Shown in pieces: positions 1 to 12,969 of a stretch of DNA of 64,000 bases; the first letter of the stretch is position 1; the number at the start of each line of letters is the position of its first letter. The notes under the pieces were generated by a model. That model was not told where the DNA came from, ran no database searches, and saw nothing but the letters and a program-made list of their open reading frames with translations. The translations under genes were made by a program, and so were the position numbers. The stretch lies in assembly GCA_024362935.1 (NCBI GenBank), contig JANCRA010000066.1:1541501-1605500 (forward strand). Direction: 5' to 3'. Source of the stretch: Setophaga petechia (lineage: Eukaryota; Chordata; Aves; Passeriformes; Parulidae).

Positions 1-1970
1 ATGTTACAGAAATGTGCTGGGAACAAACTTGTCCAGAAGAAAAGCATGGTGCACTGGTGACTGAATAATGATTAATATGTTGGCAAAAATCACTGTTCTT
101 GGGTAAAATCACTCAGCAAAGAACTATAAGAACAGTCAAGAACAGTCTTAACAACAGAATAAAGGGATCATACTCTGACTTACATTATCAATATGCTGAT
201 GATGGCTTTTCTTCTCACATTTTGTGATAAGAAAGCCACTGTGATCCAACCCCTGAAGTATCCACACTGTCTGTTAAAACATGAACTAAGACCCATAATT
301 ACACAGAATTCAGTAAGTTTTTACAGCAAGTTTCCTCTTCGTGCCCCACTTTATTATTTATCATGAAAAACCCTTTCTCTGTGATCTGTATGTTTTCAGA
401 CACTCTGAGTGACAGCCTTCTCCTGAAAGCAAATAATTCCCTCTGTCACATGAAGGGAAAGTCCTGTGGGGAACTTTCCAGAATAAGCAGGACTCCTCCC
501 CAGCTGTGCCCTTCTTTTTTTTGAAAAACAAACCATGTTTCTTTAAACAAAATGGTAACATTTATACTCCTAATTCTGCTTACCTCCTGGCCTGGGCTTT
601 GTAAATGTAAGTGCAGATTATGAATGCATGTGCAGTGTCTGATATTTCTAGGAAGAATACTTTATAACAGAAATCTCTCTTCTCCTGGGGATGAAAGCAA
701 AACAAATTTAAGGATTAAATCACACAGAGGTATAATCCCCAAGGGAAACTTACTTTAGTTATTATGATTATATTACGATGTAGGCTTCAGTACAGCAAAA
801 GCTGTGTGAATACCATTTCAATGGGGAATAATTTTTAGTCTTACAGCCTATAGTACATTATAATGCATTTCTGGGAGCTTGATGAACTGTAACTGGAATT
901 CTCAGACATCTTTGCTTTCTGCTATTCCTAACCTTCTCCTCTAAAAGAGAAAGAAACATGAGATTCGTAAAAGAAAAGATTAAAACATTTTAGTTAGACA
1001 AGTTTTAATCATGTACTGATGACATATCCCTAAATATGCTTCATGTTATGCTGTGTTTATGTAGTTTATGGAAAAATAATAGGATGAAGCATTTCAGAGA
1101 GTCCAGTGATGCTTTTTTAAAGGTGTAAAACCTGAGTGATCAGCCCAGGTCAGCTTCTGTGCCTGTGCTGGGGAAGGGGCCTGTGCAAGGTGAGAGATGT
1201 GGGGAATCAGATCCCCCTGCACACAGAGGCTGAATGCTCCAACATGCCTCTGCTCACCTGGTGTGCCTTGAGGCAGCAGATCAACCCCCAGAGCCCCTGC
1301 AGACCCAATGCTGGAGTACAGGACTGTACTCATAGCTGTGTTAGACTCTATTTTGCATCCCACTGTGCCCAATAAAGGAAATCTTCAACTCAGCTGTTGG
1401 GAAACAGAAGTTTGCAGATTTCAAATTACTTTTTTTTTTTTTGAAGATGCAGCAGAAACTGGTCCTGATGTTTGAGTGAATATGCAATAAATGAGACTAG
1501 TTAAATGTAAAACAAAATTATATGGTCACAATATAGCAAATGCTGCAAGTCCTGTAAACAATAACTGGGAAGGCACTGCTGTCTGATGGTGTTTAACAGG
1601 CAAGAACTACACAGTGAATGAACTACACCAGAAAACTGCTATTTGGTTGAGTATTTGGGCTTCCCATCTACACAGCCAGACCCTTATTCTGCCAGACATA
1701 CCATCTAATTTCACTGTGTGTACCAAACAATGCAGTGTTTATAGATGCTTAACTAAAGAAGAGAATAAATTACTAACCCAAAGTCACACAAAGAGTCCCT
1801 CAGAGTAAGAACATGAGCCCAGGTCTTCAAAACCCAAGTCTGGTGCCCTTAGCATGAGCTCAACCTTCCTGTGAGGACTGAAAATCCATACTGGCTGCAT
1901 TGTTGCACTGTGTGCAGCTGCCTCTAGAACGCTGTGCTCTTTACAGAGCACTTCATTACCAAGAAGGTAT
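1..1970. other. Non-coding, no recognised feature
   Basis: AT-rich sequence with frequent stops in all frames. A T run at about 1431-1442 is the only low-complexity point. I see no gene, RNA or identifiable repeat. Confidence 0.6.
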
Positions 1971-2195
1971 TGATTGACACATTGGAGGGAGTTCAGAGAA
2001 GAGCAACAAAAATAATTAGAGAGTGAAGAGATTGACTGGAAAGATTGATTTAAGAGGGAAGATTAAGTGAGATAAATATGTATAGCTTGGCTCACCTGCA
2101 GCACAGTGCAGAAGTCCACAAATATTTAAAGGGTGTAAACAATCAGGAGGAAGAACTACCAGCACTGGTCCAGTCTATTTGTGATTTGGTGGTGC
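1970..2195 (+). mobile_element. Old CR1-like LINE 3' fragment
   Basis: The wording TCAGAGAAGAGCAACAAAAA, then a GATTGATTTAAGAGGGAAG-type stretch and TATTTAAAGGGTGTAAACA, follows the sense strand of the CR1 open reading frame end/3' UTR. Heavily diverged, so an ancient insertion. The exact subfamily cannot be named by eye. Confidence 0.55.
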
Positions 2196-3329
2196 CACGT
2201 GCTGTTGTACAGAGATTTCTCAGCCAAAAGCCTTCCTCTCATCATCCTGAAGGGAAAAATGGTATTTGAGCTATGGAACCAGTGTGAGAATACAACAGGA
2301 TTCTCTTCTGGGCACAGGGGAGAGGGCAGAGGTCACTTGGCAGAGTTGTGGATGCTGTGCTGCCTAAGCTTGGAGGGTGTTTCCTGATCTAGAGCAGCAG
2401 GACTCATACTGGATGTGTGATACACTGTAGAGGAGACATTGTAGTTACCACCTTTGGAACAGGTAATGCCAGTTACCATGGTAACTCTGATGCTTGATTA
2501 CAGTGGAACAGCACAGCAAGAGGCCAGGTAAAGGTTGTGGAAGTTCTTAGTGAGTCTGGATTGGACCATCCCAGCTTTGATCAACTACAGAATGAATTGG
2601 GCAGCTACTTCAAATAAATCCTAGAATAACATGTGAGATTCAATAATTTTTTCAAGGAGAAAGTGGATTTCCAAGTTATAATAAACCCTCCATGACCCTG
2701 TGGCTGTAATAGTTTCAGGTGACATTTAGTGGCAGCCATCAAATAATCATGGCACAGGCTTTACTGGATGTCACTGCTTATCCAAGAAAATTTCCACATC
2801 ATTCTATGAATTTAACAGGCATGTCTTGCTGCTGTCCTTGTAGCAGGACAGGGCTGATGTTCCCATGTCCTGAGGCAACCCACACCCAGTTGTGCCCATT
2901 GGTGCTGCTGCACAATAAATAGATCAGGATGGGGATGGGGGAGGATGTGGTGTGAGATGTGCTCTTTTTTCCAACAGCATATCATTTTGCAGAGACAGAA
3001 TGTGCTGATCTGTGAATTTATGCCTGGGAATTAAACATATCTACAACAGAATCACATGGATGTGTGCAGCTGTGAGGAGATGCTAATGCTTAGTTGCATG
3101 TACAGAACTTTTTGGGTGAGCTTCCCTGCCCTCCTTTTCTTCCTGTGCAAGTAAAAGAAAAACCACATCTTATTCTCCCATCACAACCACTGCCTTGTAC
3201 ATTCCCCTTTTCTTTTCTTTGCAGCCTCTGTTTGTAGTTACACAGTTAGGTCTCCACAGAGTAATTTACTGGCTGAATCTCTCCCAGAATCCAGCTTGAA
3301 ACCAAGCTGTAAAAACAGCTGAGAGTGTA
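2196..3329. other. Non-coding, no recognised feature
   Basis: Mixed-composition sequence with only short open frames that lack family resemblance. I see nothing to annotate. Confidence 0.55.
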
Positions 3330-3660
3330 AATAATTCATGCAGACAATATGACTTTTTTATGTAAATTCGGTGCATTAACCCTCTATTATAATGATGGAC
3401 GACAGATATGGGCGACGTTGCCTTGGTAAGAGCTAATGGATGGCCGCCATAAATTCACTGCACATTTTATTGTGTTGCTGGAAATTGTGCCTTCAGGCAA
3501 TGCTGTTTACTTTTATGTAAAACTCAGGGTTCCCTAAATATTACAAATATTTTACATCCGACTCCTCAGCATTTGGGCACAGCATACAAATCAAGCTTTC
3601 TTCGTTTGAGCTGTAATTAAAGGTTTGGGTTTTTTTCAGGGACAATTATCTAAAACTATA
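3330..3660. promoter_or_regulatory. Candidate conserved non-coding element
   Basis: An AT-rich block that keeps several CpGs (around GGACGACAGATATGGGCGAC at 3398-3417) and homeodomain-type cores (GTAATTAAAG near 3613), with no repeat character. CpG retention in AT-rich neutral avian DNA suggests constraint. This is inference only. Confidence 0.3.
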
Positions 3661-6053
3661 AAGAGAAATATGTTTTCCCCTTTAGATGTTCAGTCATTGA
3701 TGTATTAACAAAACCTTTGAAGAAAGATATTAAATAACTGCAACATATAACTTTGCATTAGGCTATATGCTGTATGCATACATAACAAATTGGAAATAGT
3801 TTCTTGTTACTGGTTTTTATTTTTTACCATTTCTTGTGCTTAGTTACACATAAAAGATTCTTTTTTTCCCCACACATATGCTTCTCTCTATAATTCATAT
3901 CTGTTTTATCAGTGTAATTCTCTGAACAGTGTCCTTGAGGAATTCTGTCTCTCAGTAAACATGGCAACTTCAGTTCATTTTAGGGAATTTTAAATAAAGA
4001 ATTCCTGATTACTTTTTGTTTCCACATGTTAGTGTTTTGTACAGACTTAAGTACATCAGGATGACACATGTAATTTTTCTCAAAAAAAATGATCTCAGCA
4101 AAACAGAAACTTACTGTATATACTTAAGTATAGTATTTTCCATATATGATTTTAATACATAATTATTATTATAAGTATACAATTAATTCAGCTTAATCAA
4201 ACATTCAATTAAGTCTCACAGTACACTGTGGCTTTGGAAGAAGAAAATAAGCAAAAAGCAAAATATGTAGAAAAGGATCCTACAGCTTCTGAGAGTGTGA
4301 GCAGGCAAAGAATGAACATTCCCAGCAAAGGGGGTCATGCCAAGGACAATGGCACCTTTGCCCCTTGGCATTTTGGCCAAACATCACTTGGCCAGAGGAC
4401 CTCAATGACCAGAGCAGTCCCTGGGAAAGCACCTGTGTGAGAATTTATTGAAATTTCTGCTGGAATTGCTGAGGGAAATCTTGCAGGGATAAAAGAATAC
4501 CCACTCAGTGTTCTTTCAATGGAAAGTGCCAGTTTGGGCAGTGTTGTTGTGATATCTCTGTGAAAAAACGCTGCACAAAGCTGCCTAGGAGTGACCACAA
4601 TTGAGCTAAATCCAATAGAAATGCATGACACCTTCCAGAACAGCCCAGTTCCCTGAGGGATAAATGGAAGGCACACTGTAAGAGAGGTAAAAACCACTGA
4701 ATAGAAGGGGAATGCAACAACTGTGCAGGGGGGAAAGGGCTAACAAAATTAATCACATGCAGTATTAAGTCTAGCAGTTTAATTACACATAACCCTATTT
4801 AATAATTGGGTTTATTTTGTATCCTGGCTAAGCATGCTCCTTTCAACTATATTAGGAATGTCACAAGATAAAAGGACAAAACCTATTACCAAGGGCATTT
4901 ACTTATTCTTAGTCTTCAATATTGACTGAGACTCCTAAATTTGGACTTTCAGCTTTTGCACTTTATTCTTCTGACGTGCCCTGACGTGCTCTACTGCCCT
5001 GAAGCCACTTTGCAAAATTCATAGCAGCTTTCACATGCTCTGATGCTTCTTGGGACCAATTCAATATCAAACAATAGATGTGTGTGCAGTAGAGCCAGGA
5101 AATGTTACACAGGAGATCATAGGCTTATTCCCCAATAACATTTTGATTTGTAAAGTATTCCACTACACAAAACACACACAGGAGACAGCATTAAAAAGCA
5201 TTAGAGACCATAGCCAGCAAGACAAAAAGGTGTCTTAAAATACAGATTGACAGCAAGGCCTGGGATATAAGCAGGACACACTAAATAATCAGTGGAAATG
5301 TTCTAGGAAGAGTTTTCAATATTTTATATTATTCAGCCATTTAACAAATCTCTCCTGGGACAGAATTTAGCCTTCAAAAAAACCCAAACCCTGACTTTAG
5401 ACTTTTTTTCCCTGTTGTTTAAAAGAAAGGTGTTTCTGTAATTCAGACATCAAGAGAAGGCCAGGTTTCCAGTCTAGTTCTTTGTCCAGTGCATTTCCAT
5501 GCAGAGCAGACACAGACATGGATTGCCAGGAGGAGTTATAGGGCAGGTTTGATCTGTTTGAAGGAAGTCTGGTCTGTGATCCAGGACACAACACTCAGTG
5601 TGATCCCACTCTCCCTTCCTTAGGTAGAGCAGAGCATTCCTCTGGTTAAGGACATGCAGATCATGAGGCATCCCACTGTCCAGGTATGCAGTTTAAATGT
5701 CAAATGTTCTGAACTCTTGGATAGCAGTTTATGGCTGTCACTCTGTCTTGGATGGTTTGCTTCTGTGGAATTTGTTGTAAGGATTACAAGACTTGGCTTG
5801 CATGGGGGAAACAGCATTTTCCTTCCTGTGCTGCAGTACCAGCTGTGTCACTGTGGATCTCAGAGGTGATAAAACAAAAGGGAGATGGATTTTGAGATGG
5901 AAGCAGAGCTTGGGAGCATATGGGCTGACTCTAGGATTACAAAGAGAACATTTCTCTTCCTCAAGATGAACACATCCCTGGGTCAGTCCAAATACAATTA
6001 GAGCTGGCTACAAAATCAGAGTCCATAATGAGCCTTCCTTAATTTCCTATATT
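3661..6053. other. Non-coding, no recognised feature
   Basis: AT-rich to about 4200, then ordinary composition. The open frames are short, overlap on both strands and show no domain. I see nothing to annotate. Confidence 0.55.
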
Positions 6054-6436
6054 CACAGAACTCACAGAATCATGGGTTGCAAGAGACCTTCAAGCTCATC
6101 AAGTCCAACCCAGCCCCAACACCTCAACTCAACCCTGGCACCCAGTGCCACATCCAGGCTTTGTTAAACACCCCCAGGGATGGGGACTGCACCACCTCCC
6201 CGGGCAGAACATTCCAGAACTTTATCACCTTTCTGTAAAAAACCTTTTCCCAATATCCAACCTGTATTTCCCTTGGTGCAGCTTGAGGCTGTGTCCTCTG
6301 GTTCTGTCAGTTCCTGGAGAACCCCCAGCTGAGCACAGGCACCTTTCAGGAGCTGCAGAGAGTGATGGGGGCACCCCTGAGTCTCCCTTTCTCCAGGCTG
6401 AGCACCCCCAGCTCCCTCACTGGTTCCTCACAGGGT
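6054..6436 (-). mobile_element. CR1 LINE 3' end fragment
   Basis: Starts with CACAGAA..CACAGAATCATGG, the reverse complement of the CR1 3' terminal octamers. It then follows the antisense CR1 3' UTR: TCATCAAGTCCAACCCAGCC, the CACCTCCCCGGGCAGAACATT motif region and CTTTCTCCAGGCTGAGCACC. About 380 bp, 5'-truncated as is normal for CR1. Confidence 0.85.
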
Positions 6437-6469
6437 TTGTGTTCCAAGAACAATAATGTTCTTATATTC

Positions 6470-6558
6470 TTCATTGAACCATGGTTTGTGTTGGAAAGGA
6501 CCTTTGAACATCATCCAGACACTGCAGCCATGGGCAGGTACCCCTTCCACTGACACTG
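6470..6558 (-). mobile_element. Short CR1 3' terminal fragment
   Basis: Antisense CR1 terminus (AACCATGGTTTGTGTTGGAA, then GGACCTTTGAACATCATCCA), cut off where the next, oppositely oriented CR1 piece begins. Confidence 0.65.
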
Positions 6559-6698
6559 GAATAGGTTTCACAAAGAAGTTGTGGATGCCCCACCCCTGGA
6601 AATGTTCAGGGCCAGGTTTCAAGCAACCTGGTCAGGTAGAACATTGGAACTGGATGATCTTTAAGGTTGTTTCCAAGCCAAACCATTTTTGGATGAAT
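6559..6698 (+). mobile_element. CR1 3' terminal fragment, inverted relative to its neighbour
   Basis: Sense CR1 3' UTR (AAGTTGTGGATGCCCCACCC, CAAGCAACCTGGTCAGGT, TGGATGATCTTTAAGGTTG). Together with the preceding minus-strand piece it forms a short head-to-head CR1 pair that could fold back. Confidence 0.7.
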
Positions 6699-7373
6699 AG
6701 AAAGCTCCACGTACACTGTGGAGCAGGTTTCACTTCGGTTAATTTAGGGCTCATGAAAAGAATGAGGCCTAGATTGCCCACCCATTTCTCATGTCCAAAT
6801 GCAGCATTGTCAATACAAAGATTTTTGTTAGCCCCCTTCTTCTGTTTAATACATTTAAGTACTGCACTCTGCATATGAAGAATAGTGATGTTATCAGAAA
6901 GCATTCAAAAACATATGTTTTAATGAAATGTGTTGACAACTGCTGAAGTAAAGTTTTTGTTAAGTCTCAAGAGTTTATCCATGACAAGCAGTATTAATGA
7001 ATTGAATTAATTAAAAAGCATTTCAAGATGAAACAGGACCTGTTCTATGTAAAATGCTCTATACATTAGACAAGCATTATGGAAATCACTGCTTTGTACT
7101 ACACTGTAATGCAGCCATTTATAAAAGCTTCTCAAGATCCATGGATAGCAGTAATTTGGGTTTAGCGTGTCTTTGAAATTCATTGAATACAGCATGTGCT
7201 ATTTAAAAGCATGAAATCTTGATGGTTACACTGCTATCAACATTTATTTGGCTTGGAGAGGGAAACAAGAGCTCAACGTTACTGGAATGAGTGAGTGGGC
7301 ATGGGAACAGGGTGAAAGGATGGAGGACCTGGCAAGCCCTGGCAGAGGCTGGTGCTGACATTTTTAGGGAGCA
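6699..7373. other. Non-coding, no recognised feature
   Basis: Mostly AT-rich unique sequence leading to the solo LTR. I see nothing else in it. Confidence 0.55.
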
Positions 7374-7773
7374 GACTTGTGTTGTCAGTGCTCACAGGGG
7401 TTTGTAGAGGACGGAAGAGACAGGATCTTGATTCCATGATCAGAAGGCTTGATTTATTATGTTATGATATATATATAACATTATAACTATATTACATAGA
7501 GATAGAAAGAAAGAGGCTTCTTCAGAAGCTGGCTAAGCTAAGAAAGAGATAGAAAGAATGAATAACAAAGGTCTGTGTCTGGCAGAGAGGACAGCAGCTC
7601 CACCACGAGTGGTCAGTAGATCCAAACACCTACAGGGGACCAACCACGGGTGGACCTGTTGCATTCCACAGCAGCAGATAATAATTGTTTACATTTGCTA
7701 CTGAGCCTCTCAGCTCTAGAAGGAAAAATCCTACAGAAAGGATTTTTCACAAAGAATGTCTGCGACAGACTTG
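7374..7773 (-). mobile_element. Solo LTR, family A, with 6-bp target duplication
   Basis: The LTR itself spans 7380-7767 (388 bp). It reads TG...CA and is flanked by the exact duplication GACTTG at 7374-7379 and 7768-7773. The reversed polyadenylation signal TTTATT lies at 7453-7458, so the element points to the minus strand. It is the antisense counterpart of the LTR at 32343-32733. A 6-bp duplication is the norm for the ERVK/alpha-beta-like class. No internal viral genes remain, so this is a recombined solo LTR. Confidence 0.85.
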
Positions 7774-7929
7774 TCTGGCAATAACTCAGGGTCCTGAGCT
7801 GCTTTGAAATGGGAGTTGTTTTACTAAAAGGAATTTCTCATCTCTGTTACTCCTGTGCTGTAAACTCCTCTCCTTTATGGACCAGGCTTGTTCTTCACCA
7901 TGTCCTCTCATTTTTTAGGTTGTTTAGTA

Positions 7930-8095
7930 CTGGGATGCTCTTCCTAGGGAGATGGTGGAATCACCATCTCTGGATGTGTTTAAAAAAAGACTGGCCATGG
8001 CACTGGGTGCTATAGTCTGGTTGAGGTGTTAGGGCAGGGGTTGGACTCGATGATCTTAGAGGTCTCTTCCAACCTCATTATTCTGTGATTCTGTG
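7930..8095 (+). mobile_element. CR1 LINE 3' terminus
   Basis: Sense CR1 3' UTR (GGTTGGACTCGATGATCTTA, GGTCTCTTCCAACCT) ending in two perfect ATTCTGTG octamers at 8080-8095, the hallmark CR1 tail. Confidence 0.85.
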
Positions 8096-11089
8096 CCCTC
8101 TCTAGGACCAATGTCATCAGCAGTGATCCCTGGCACTGTGAAATATCTGTATTTCACATCATGAATCACTACAATGGGCAAAACAGTCTCATGAGTGTGT
8201 GCAGTGTGGTTTGTGAGAGCTTCTGGCCGTGGCCCTGAGAGGCCAAGCGTGAGCAAGGGGAGTGCAGTCCTGCAGCAAAACCAAAATATGGGTGTCCACT
8301 GGCAGCCAAAGGGCAATTCTGCCTCACTGGGCCAAAATCAACCATAAAATGAGAGTTATGAGCAGGAAACTTGTCTCAGAGGAAATATCTGTTTGCACAC
8401 AGGGAGAATCCTTACTTACGTTTGTGGCTTGGATTTGGATGAGTAAGGTAACAGTACCTACACACAGCACATTAAAACAATATATCCTTAAAATGTTATT
8501 TGTATCTTTAAAATATTATTAAATATGTAACATATTCATAAATAAAAGTATAAAGGGTAAAAGCAGAGAAACTGAAAAACAGTATGATTTCATGCATGCA
8601 AGGTGAAGTTTGTTTCACTTTATGTGTCTCAAGGTTTGGCTTGTAGGAGATTATTTCCAATGGATCCACCCTTCAGCTATTTGTTTTGGAATTCCTCTGG
8701 ATCTTAATAAAGGAAATTAGATCCTTCAAGGAGAACTAGCCAAAAATCTGTTGGTATATTTGAATTATTATAATATATTAATGCTCACAATTCAATCAAG
8801 AATATGGCTGTGCAGTAGAGAAGAAAAACATCCTAAATACAAAATGAAGGTCAGGTTCCTCAAGCAATGTACACAGATATTTAAAGGATGGTAATGTTTG
8901 CTACTTAGCTACTGCACATGCTTCTAAAAATTCGTTTAAGACAGTGCTTGGAATATCAGTAAATCTGACAGGCAGCCTCATTGGTTAGAAAAAAGGGATA
9001 ATTCATTTGGCCCTTAGTGTATTAGGAAAAGAGAAGCCAAAATTGCATCCCAAAGTGCTTTGGGAGATTCACCCTCTAAGTAGGTATGAATCTGCTCTGT
9101 AAAAAAAAATAAGAGAGCTTGTTCTGCTACTTCACTCTAAGATGAGCAATATGTTTGCACTTGTCACAGGTAACATTTGCATTTATTATCTGCATGTAGA
9201 GAACTTCTAAGCTTTCTTATTCCTGCTAAACCGGCCCAGGGAGCATTTGGGCCTGACCAAAAGAAGTCTCTGCCCACAGGCTGGGTGCTGTGCTGCCTGG
9301 AGAGCAGTATCTGCCAACATCAGGGCTGGCACTTTCTGTTTCCCTTCAGACTCTCCTTGCCAACTGGATTCCAGGAAGGACCAAAAAACCTTTTCTGTGC
9401 AACCATTTTTGAGGGCTGAAACAGCCTGGCTGCTCCTCAGTCTGTCCAGAGTGCCTGGCTCACTCTGCCAAGTGACCAGACAAGAGCTCAGTGTGCAGCA
9501 CAATGAGGTGATGGAAGTAAAAGTCTAAGATTCTGGGCAAAAACTGTTTTTTGCTGGCTGATGGTTTACACTGAAATGTCCTGTGGTGGAAGAGCTGTGT
9601 TTGTAAGAGCCATACATTGTAAAACTCTGTCCATGAGCTCAACTGGGCTCCCAGAAGACACAGATATTTTTTTTAACCAGATACTTGGATAGCCAAATTA
9701 TCATCTCTAGGATTATCTAACAGCTGATCCTAGAAATCTCTTGAAGATATAAAGATCAAGACAAATTCTGACTGTTTCCCTTACCAGGAATATTTGCTAA
9801 TTTTTAAATTATCCCTCTGTCTGCATACAGGTGTCTGTTTCTTCTCTCTTGTTTCTCCACTTAGAAAACAATTTTTGTTGTGATTCAGCTCAGTTTTGTG
9901 CTCTTGGACTAGCATGTTTCAGTCAAAACATCCAAATTTTTCCTCATCAAAGTTTTTAAAAATTTTTTACATCAAACTTTTGAAATTTTACAAATTTCAA
10001 AATCCAAATTGTGGCTTGCTCTGTGCACAGGTGGGAAGGTAAATAAAATTGAAGAGGAAAACTTCTGCAGAAGAAACAGCAGTAAGAAGGGCAAAGAGAC
10101 ATGGTGGTAAAGAAATAAGAAATATTGCTGGTGCCATTTCATTATAGATAATAATAAATATCTTTAAACCAAGACAAGATATGCTGTGATCAGAAAGAAG
10201 ACAAGAAAATTGGTGTTTGGATCTCTTCTTATTGCCAGAAGCCCTGAGACACTTGGTCAGACATGATGCCTTGTATTTGCATTTACTTCTAAGAGTAGCA
10301 AACCCATCTTGTTATTGGAAAATTATTTTCTCTAGCTTTGGGAAGGATGACTGGCTTTGGAACAGTTTCTAAAATACAAATTGGGGAACAGTCTCATAAT
10401 GCATTTGATGTTTTTTTGGTTACAGCTGAGAATAGCATATGTAGTAGTTAAATGAATATAACTATTAACCACTTCAAATTATGTAACTTACCCAGACTAT
10501 GTAAAAACTGCTATTTGAATTATGTTTTGCAAGTAGTGATATTGTTGACTTCACCCTGAAATCCTGTCTGGAACCTATATCTAATCCCAGGTGGAGTAAT
10601 TTTGCATTCTCAGTCCTACATGCAGTAGAATGGTAATCAGAATTGTGATATCATCACTGAACTGCTTATAAGGCACTGGAATATAATGATTGTTAAATCA
10701 AAACAAAATAAATCCTTGTAGGCTCCTCCAAGGAGAAATTGCTCTATATAACAAGGCAGAAAGCAACACTTCAAAACCCAGGGCACCACCCAGCCCTGCC
10801 TGTTGAGATGGGGCCAGTGGGTTCTCCAGACAGACACAGACTCTCTCAGGCAGACACAATGCACTCCTGAGGAGGAGGAGGAGGAGGAAGGCTGATCCCT
10901 TGCTGAAATACTGCCAGGGAGGGTCATCTGAGGGGCTGCTTCTTCAAAGGAGCAAATAAGCAGCCTTGCCAAACAAACTTGAAGGGAAAGCACAGCAGAG
11001 TTACCAGTTCTAAACAGTCCACAGCCTCACAATAATACTACAAAAGTCTAGTCAACAGTCTTCAAAAGAGGGTGAAGATATTCATCAAA
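8096..11089. other. Non-coding, no recognised feature
   Basis: AT-rich, with frequent stops. A short GAG run lies near 10868-10888. I see no gene or classifiable repeat. Confidence 0.55.
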
Positions 11090-11335
11090 CCTGATGAGGA
11101 TCCTATTAATTAGTGTTAAGTGTTGTTACACTTTTGTTACTATTCCTATTTTGAAATTTAACTAAGAAACCTAATGGGGCTACTTCTGCAGGATGTTAAT
11201 TAGATATGGCAATTCCACTTACCCATACAGCCCCGGCACACAACACCACACATCAATATTTAATTTAATTACTGATGTTGTGGTGCAAGTCACATCTGAT
11301 TTAGGAGATAAATATGCTTAATTAATAATGAGATA
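11090..11335. promoter_or_regulatory. Candidate conserved non-coding element
   Basis: Dense homeodomain-type cores (TATTAATTAG, GTTAATTAGA, TTTAATTACTGA, GCTTAATTAATAA) in unique sequence with no repeat signature. A cluster like this suits an enhancer of a distant developmental gene, but AT-rich DNA can produce it by chance. Confidence 0.25.
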
Positions 11336-12965
11336 AAAGACATACAGTATGTCACCTTTTGTCATTTGAGCTTTATTAGGTGCAGTAAAAGAAGACACAC
11401 ATGGACATTGGGAAGGCCATGACATGGTGCTCTGTGTCTCTGCATTATCTTTGTCCTTGGATTTACCTGAGCCCACACTGCTCTGTAAATATGACAAAGA
11501 CATCTGTTAGTGTCAAGGGCACCAGCCTATGTAGAGACACACTTGTGTCTTGAGTAATTCATCATTTACTCCCATTTTTCTGCATAATTAAAAAACGGAA
11601 CTTTCATCTCGGATTATACGTAGCATCTATAGAAATTCATTCTATCAGGTGTGATCCCAGTATTCTCATCTGTGCTGAATGTGGCCTGGCACAGTGCAAG
11701 AACTCATTCTGCATCAGCATCCTTTGGAACTGAGCCTTCCTCCCACTGGCACTGGGCATCCTCTACCCAGAGCTTCCTGCAAGAGCCTGCTCAGAGTGGT
11801 GGTTGTACCATGAGACAGAGCTCTGGAAAAGTATATACAGAAAGATTGCTTAGCACTTTGTAAAGCCTGGGGGGAGAAGAGGACAGACAGCCAGGCCTTG
11901 AGGCTGAATGTGATGATGAACCACGTTAAAGCAGCTTCCAGGCAGGACTAGGTCCCCATTTCATAAAGGGCTTTGCAACAATTTCACCTACAGTGAAATT
12001 AAAAACAAATGGATGAACAGGTACCACACAACCAGTGCACCAGATCTGCTGAAGTAAAGGAAATTACTCCTGTTCATTACTTCTGTTCATTTTTGATAGA
12101 AGATCAAAGCCTCAGCAGGTCCCCCTCTGTTTGCAGTGTCCTTTCCAGGCCTGTGTTTCCAGGGGTTCACAAGCTAGCACTAGAAGTTTGTGTGGGTTGA
12201 AACTTGCTGTGCAAGATCTTTACCTGGGGGCCATTTGGTTTGATGTGTTTGACAAAATTTTAAGAGCTCCTAAGTGAACTGTGCCAAACAAATAGTTTCC
12301 TAGAGGCTGAGAAGGTTTTTGAAACTTCCTTCAGGGAAAATTCCCAGTTGGCAGAAAACCTGTGAAAGCAAAAGCATCTCACAACACTGTAACACATACT
12401 GCTCTCAGATCCATTTGTGGTCCTTTTTTCTATGTTATATATAGCTATTTTAGTATTAATATTGAGAATGACTAATACAATTGGAAGTTGTTGGGCTATC
12501 AGGAATGATTAGTGAAGGAGACCATCTCAGTATGGTCTGAAAGCTTCCCTTAGAAACACAAAATAGCCAAGAAAAAAATAAAGACTGGGAAAGCCTTCAG
12601 CTGTCCAAGCCTGCCTTAAAGCCCACTCACCCAAGAGAAAACAAGAGAGGGGAAGACTCCAGTCAGTATTTTATTGCTAATAGGCTGGGAGAAATGGAAA
12701 TGAAAGTGGGAGAGACTCTTCTTTGAGGATAATAAAATAGGACTGCTGTCCTTTCCAGCTCCATGACCTGGTATTGTAGGTGGTCACCATGGCTGGCACT
12801 GGGACCTGCTGGTACAATGGATGCACTGCAGAGTTTCCAAAGGGTGTGACTGAGCTGTGGAATTCAGCTGTGCTGAGCTCACACCTTCTGTCAGCTGCCA
12901 GAAGTGGGAGAGGCATCCTGGGACCTGTTCCCTCTAATTACATTCCCTGGTCTTGACAAGTAAAT
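11336..12965. other. Non-coding, no recognised feature
   Basis: Ordinary unique sequence. I see nothing to annotate. Confidence 0.55.
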
Positions 12966-12969
12966 GCAT

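Noticed and set aside
1094..1375. Overlapping 79- and 92-codon frames on both strands
   Set aside because: Short, opposed, no domain, and no sign of splice structure.
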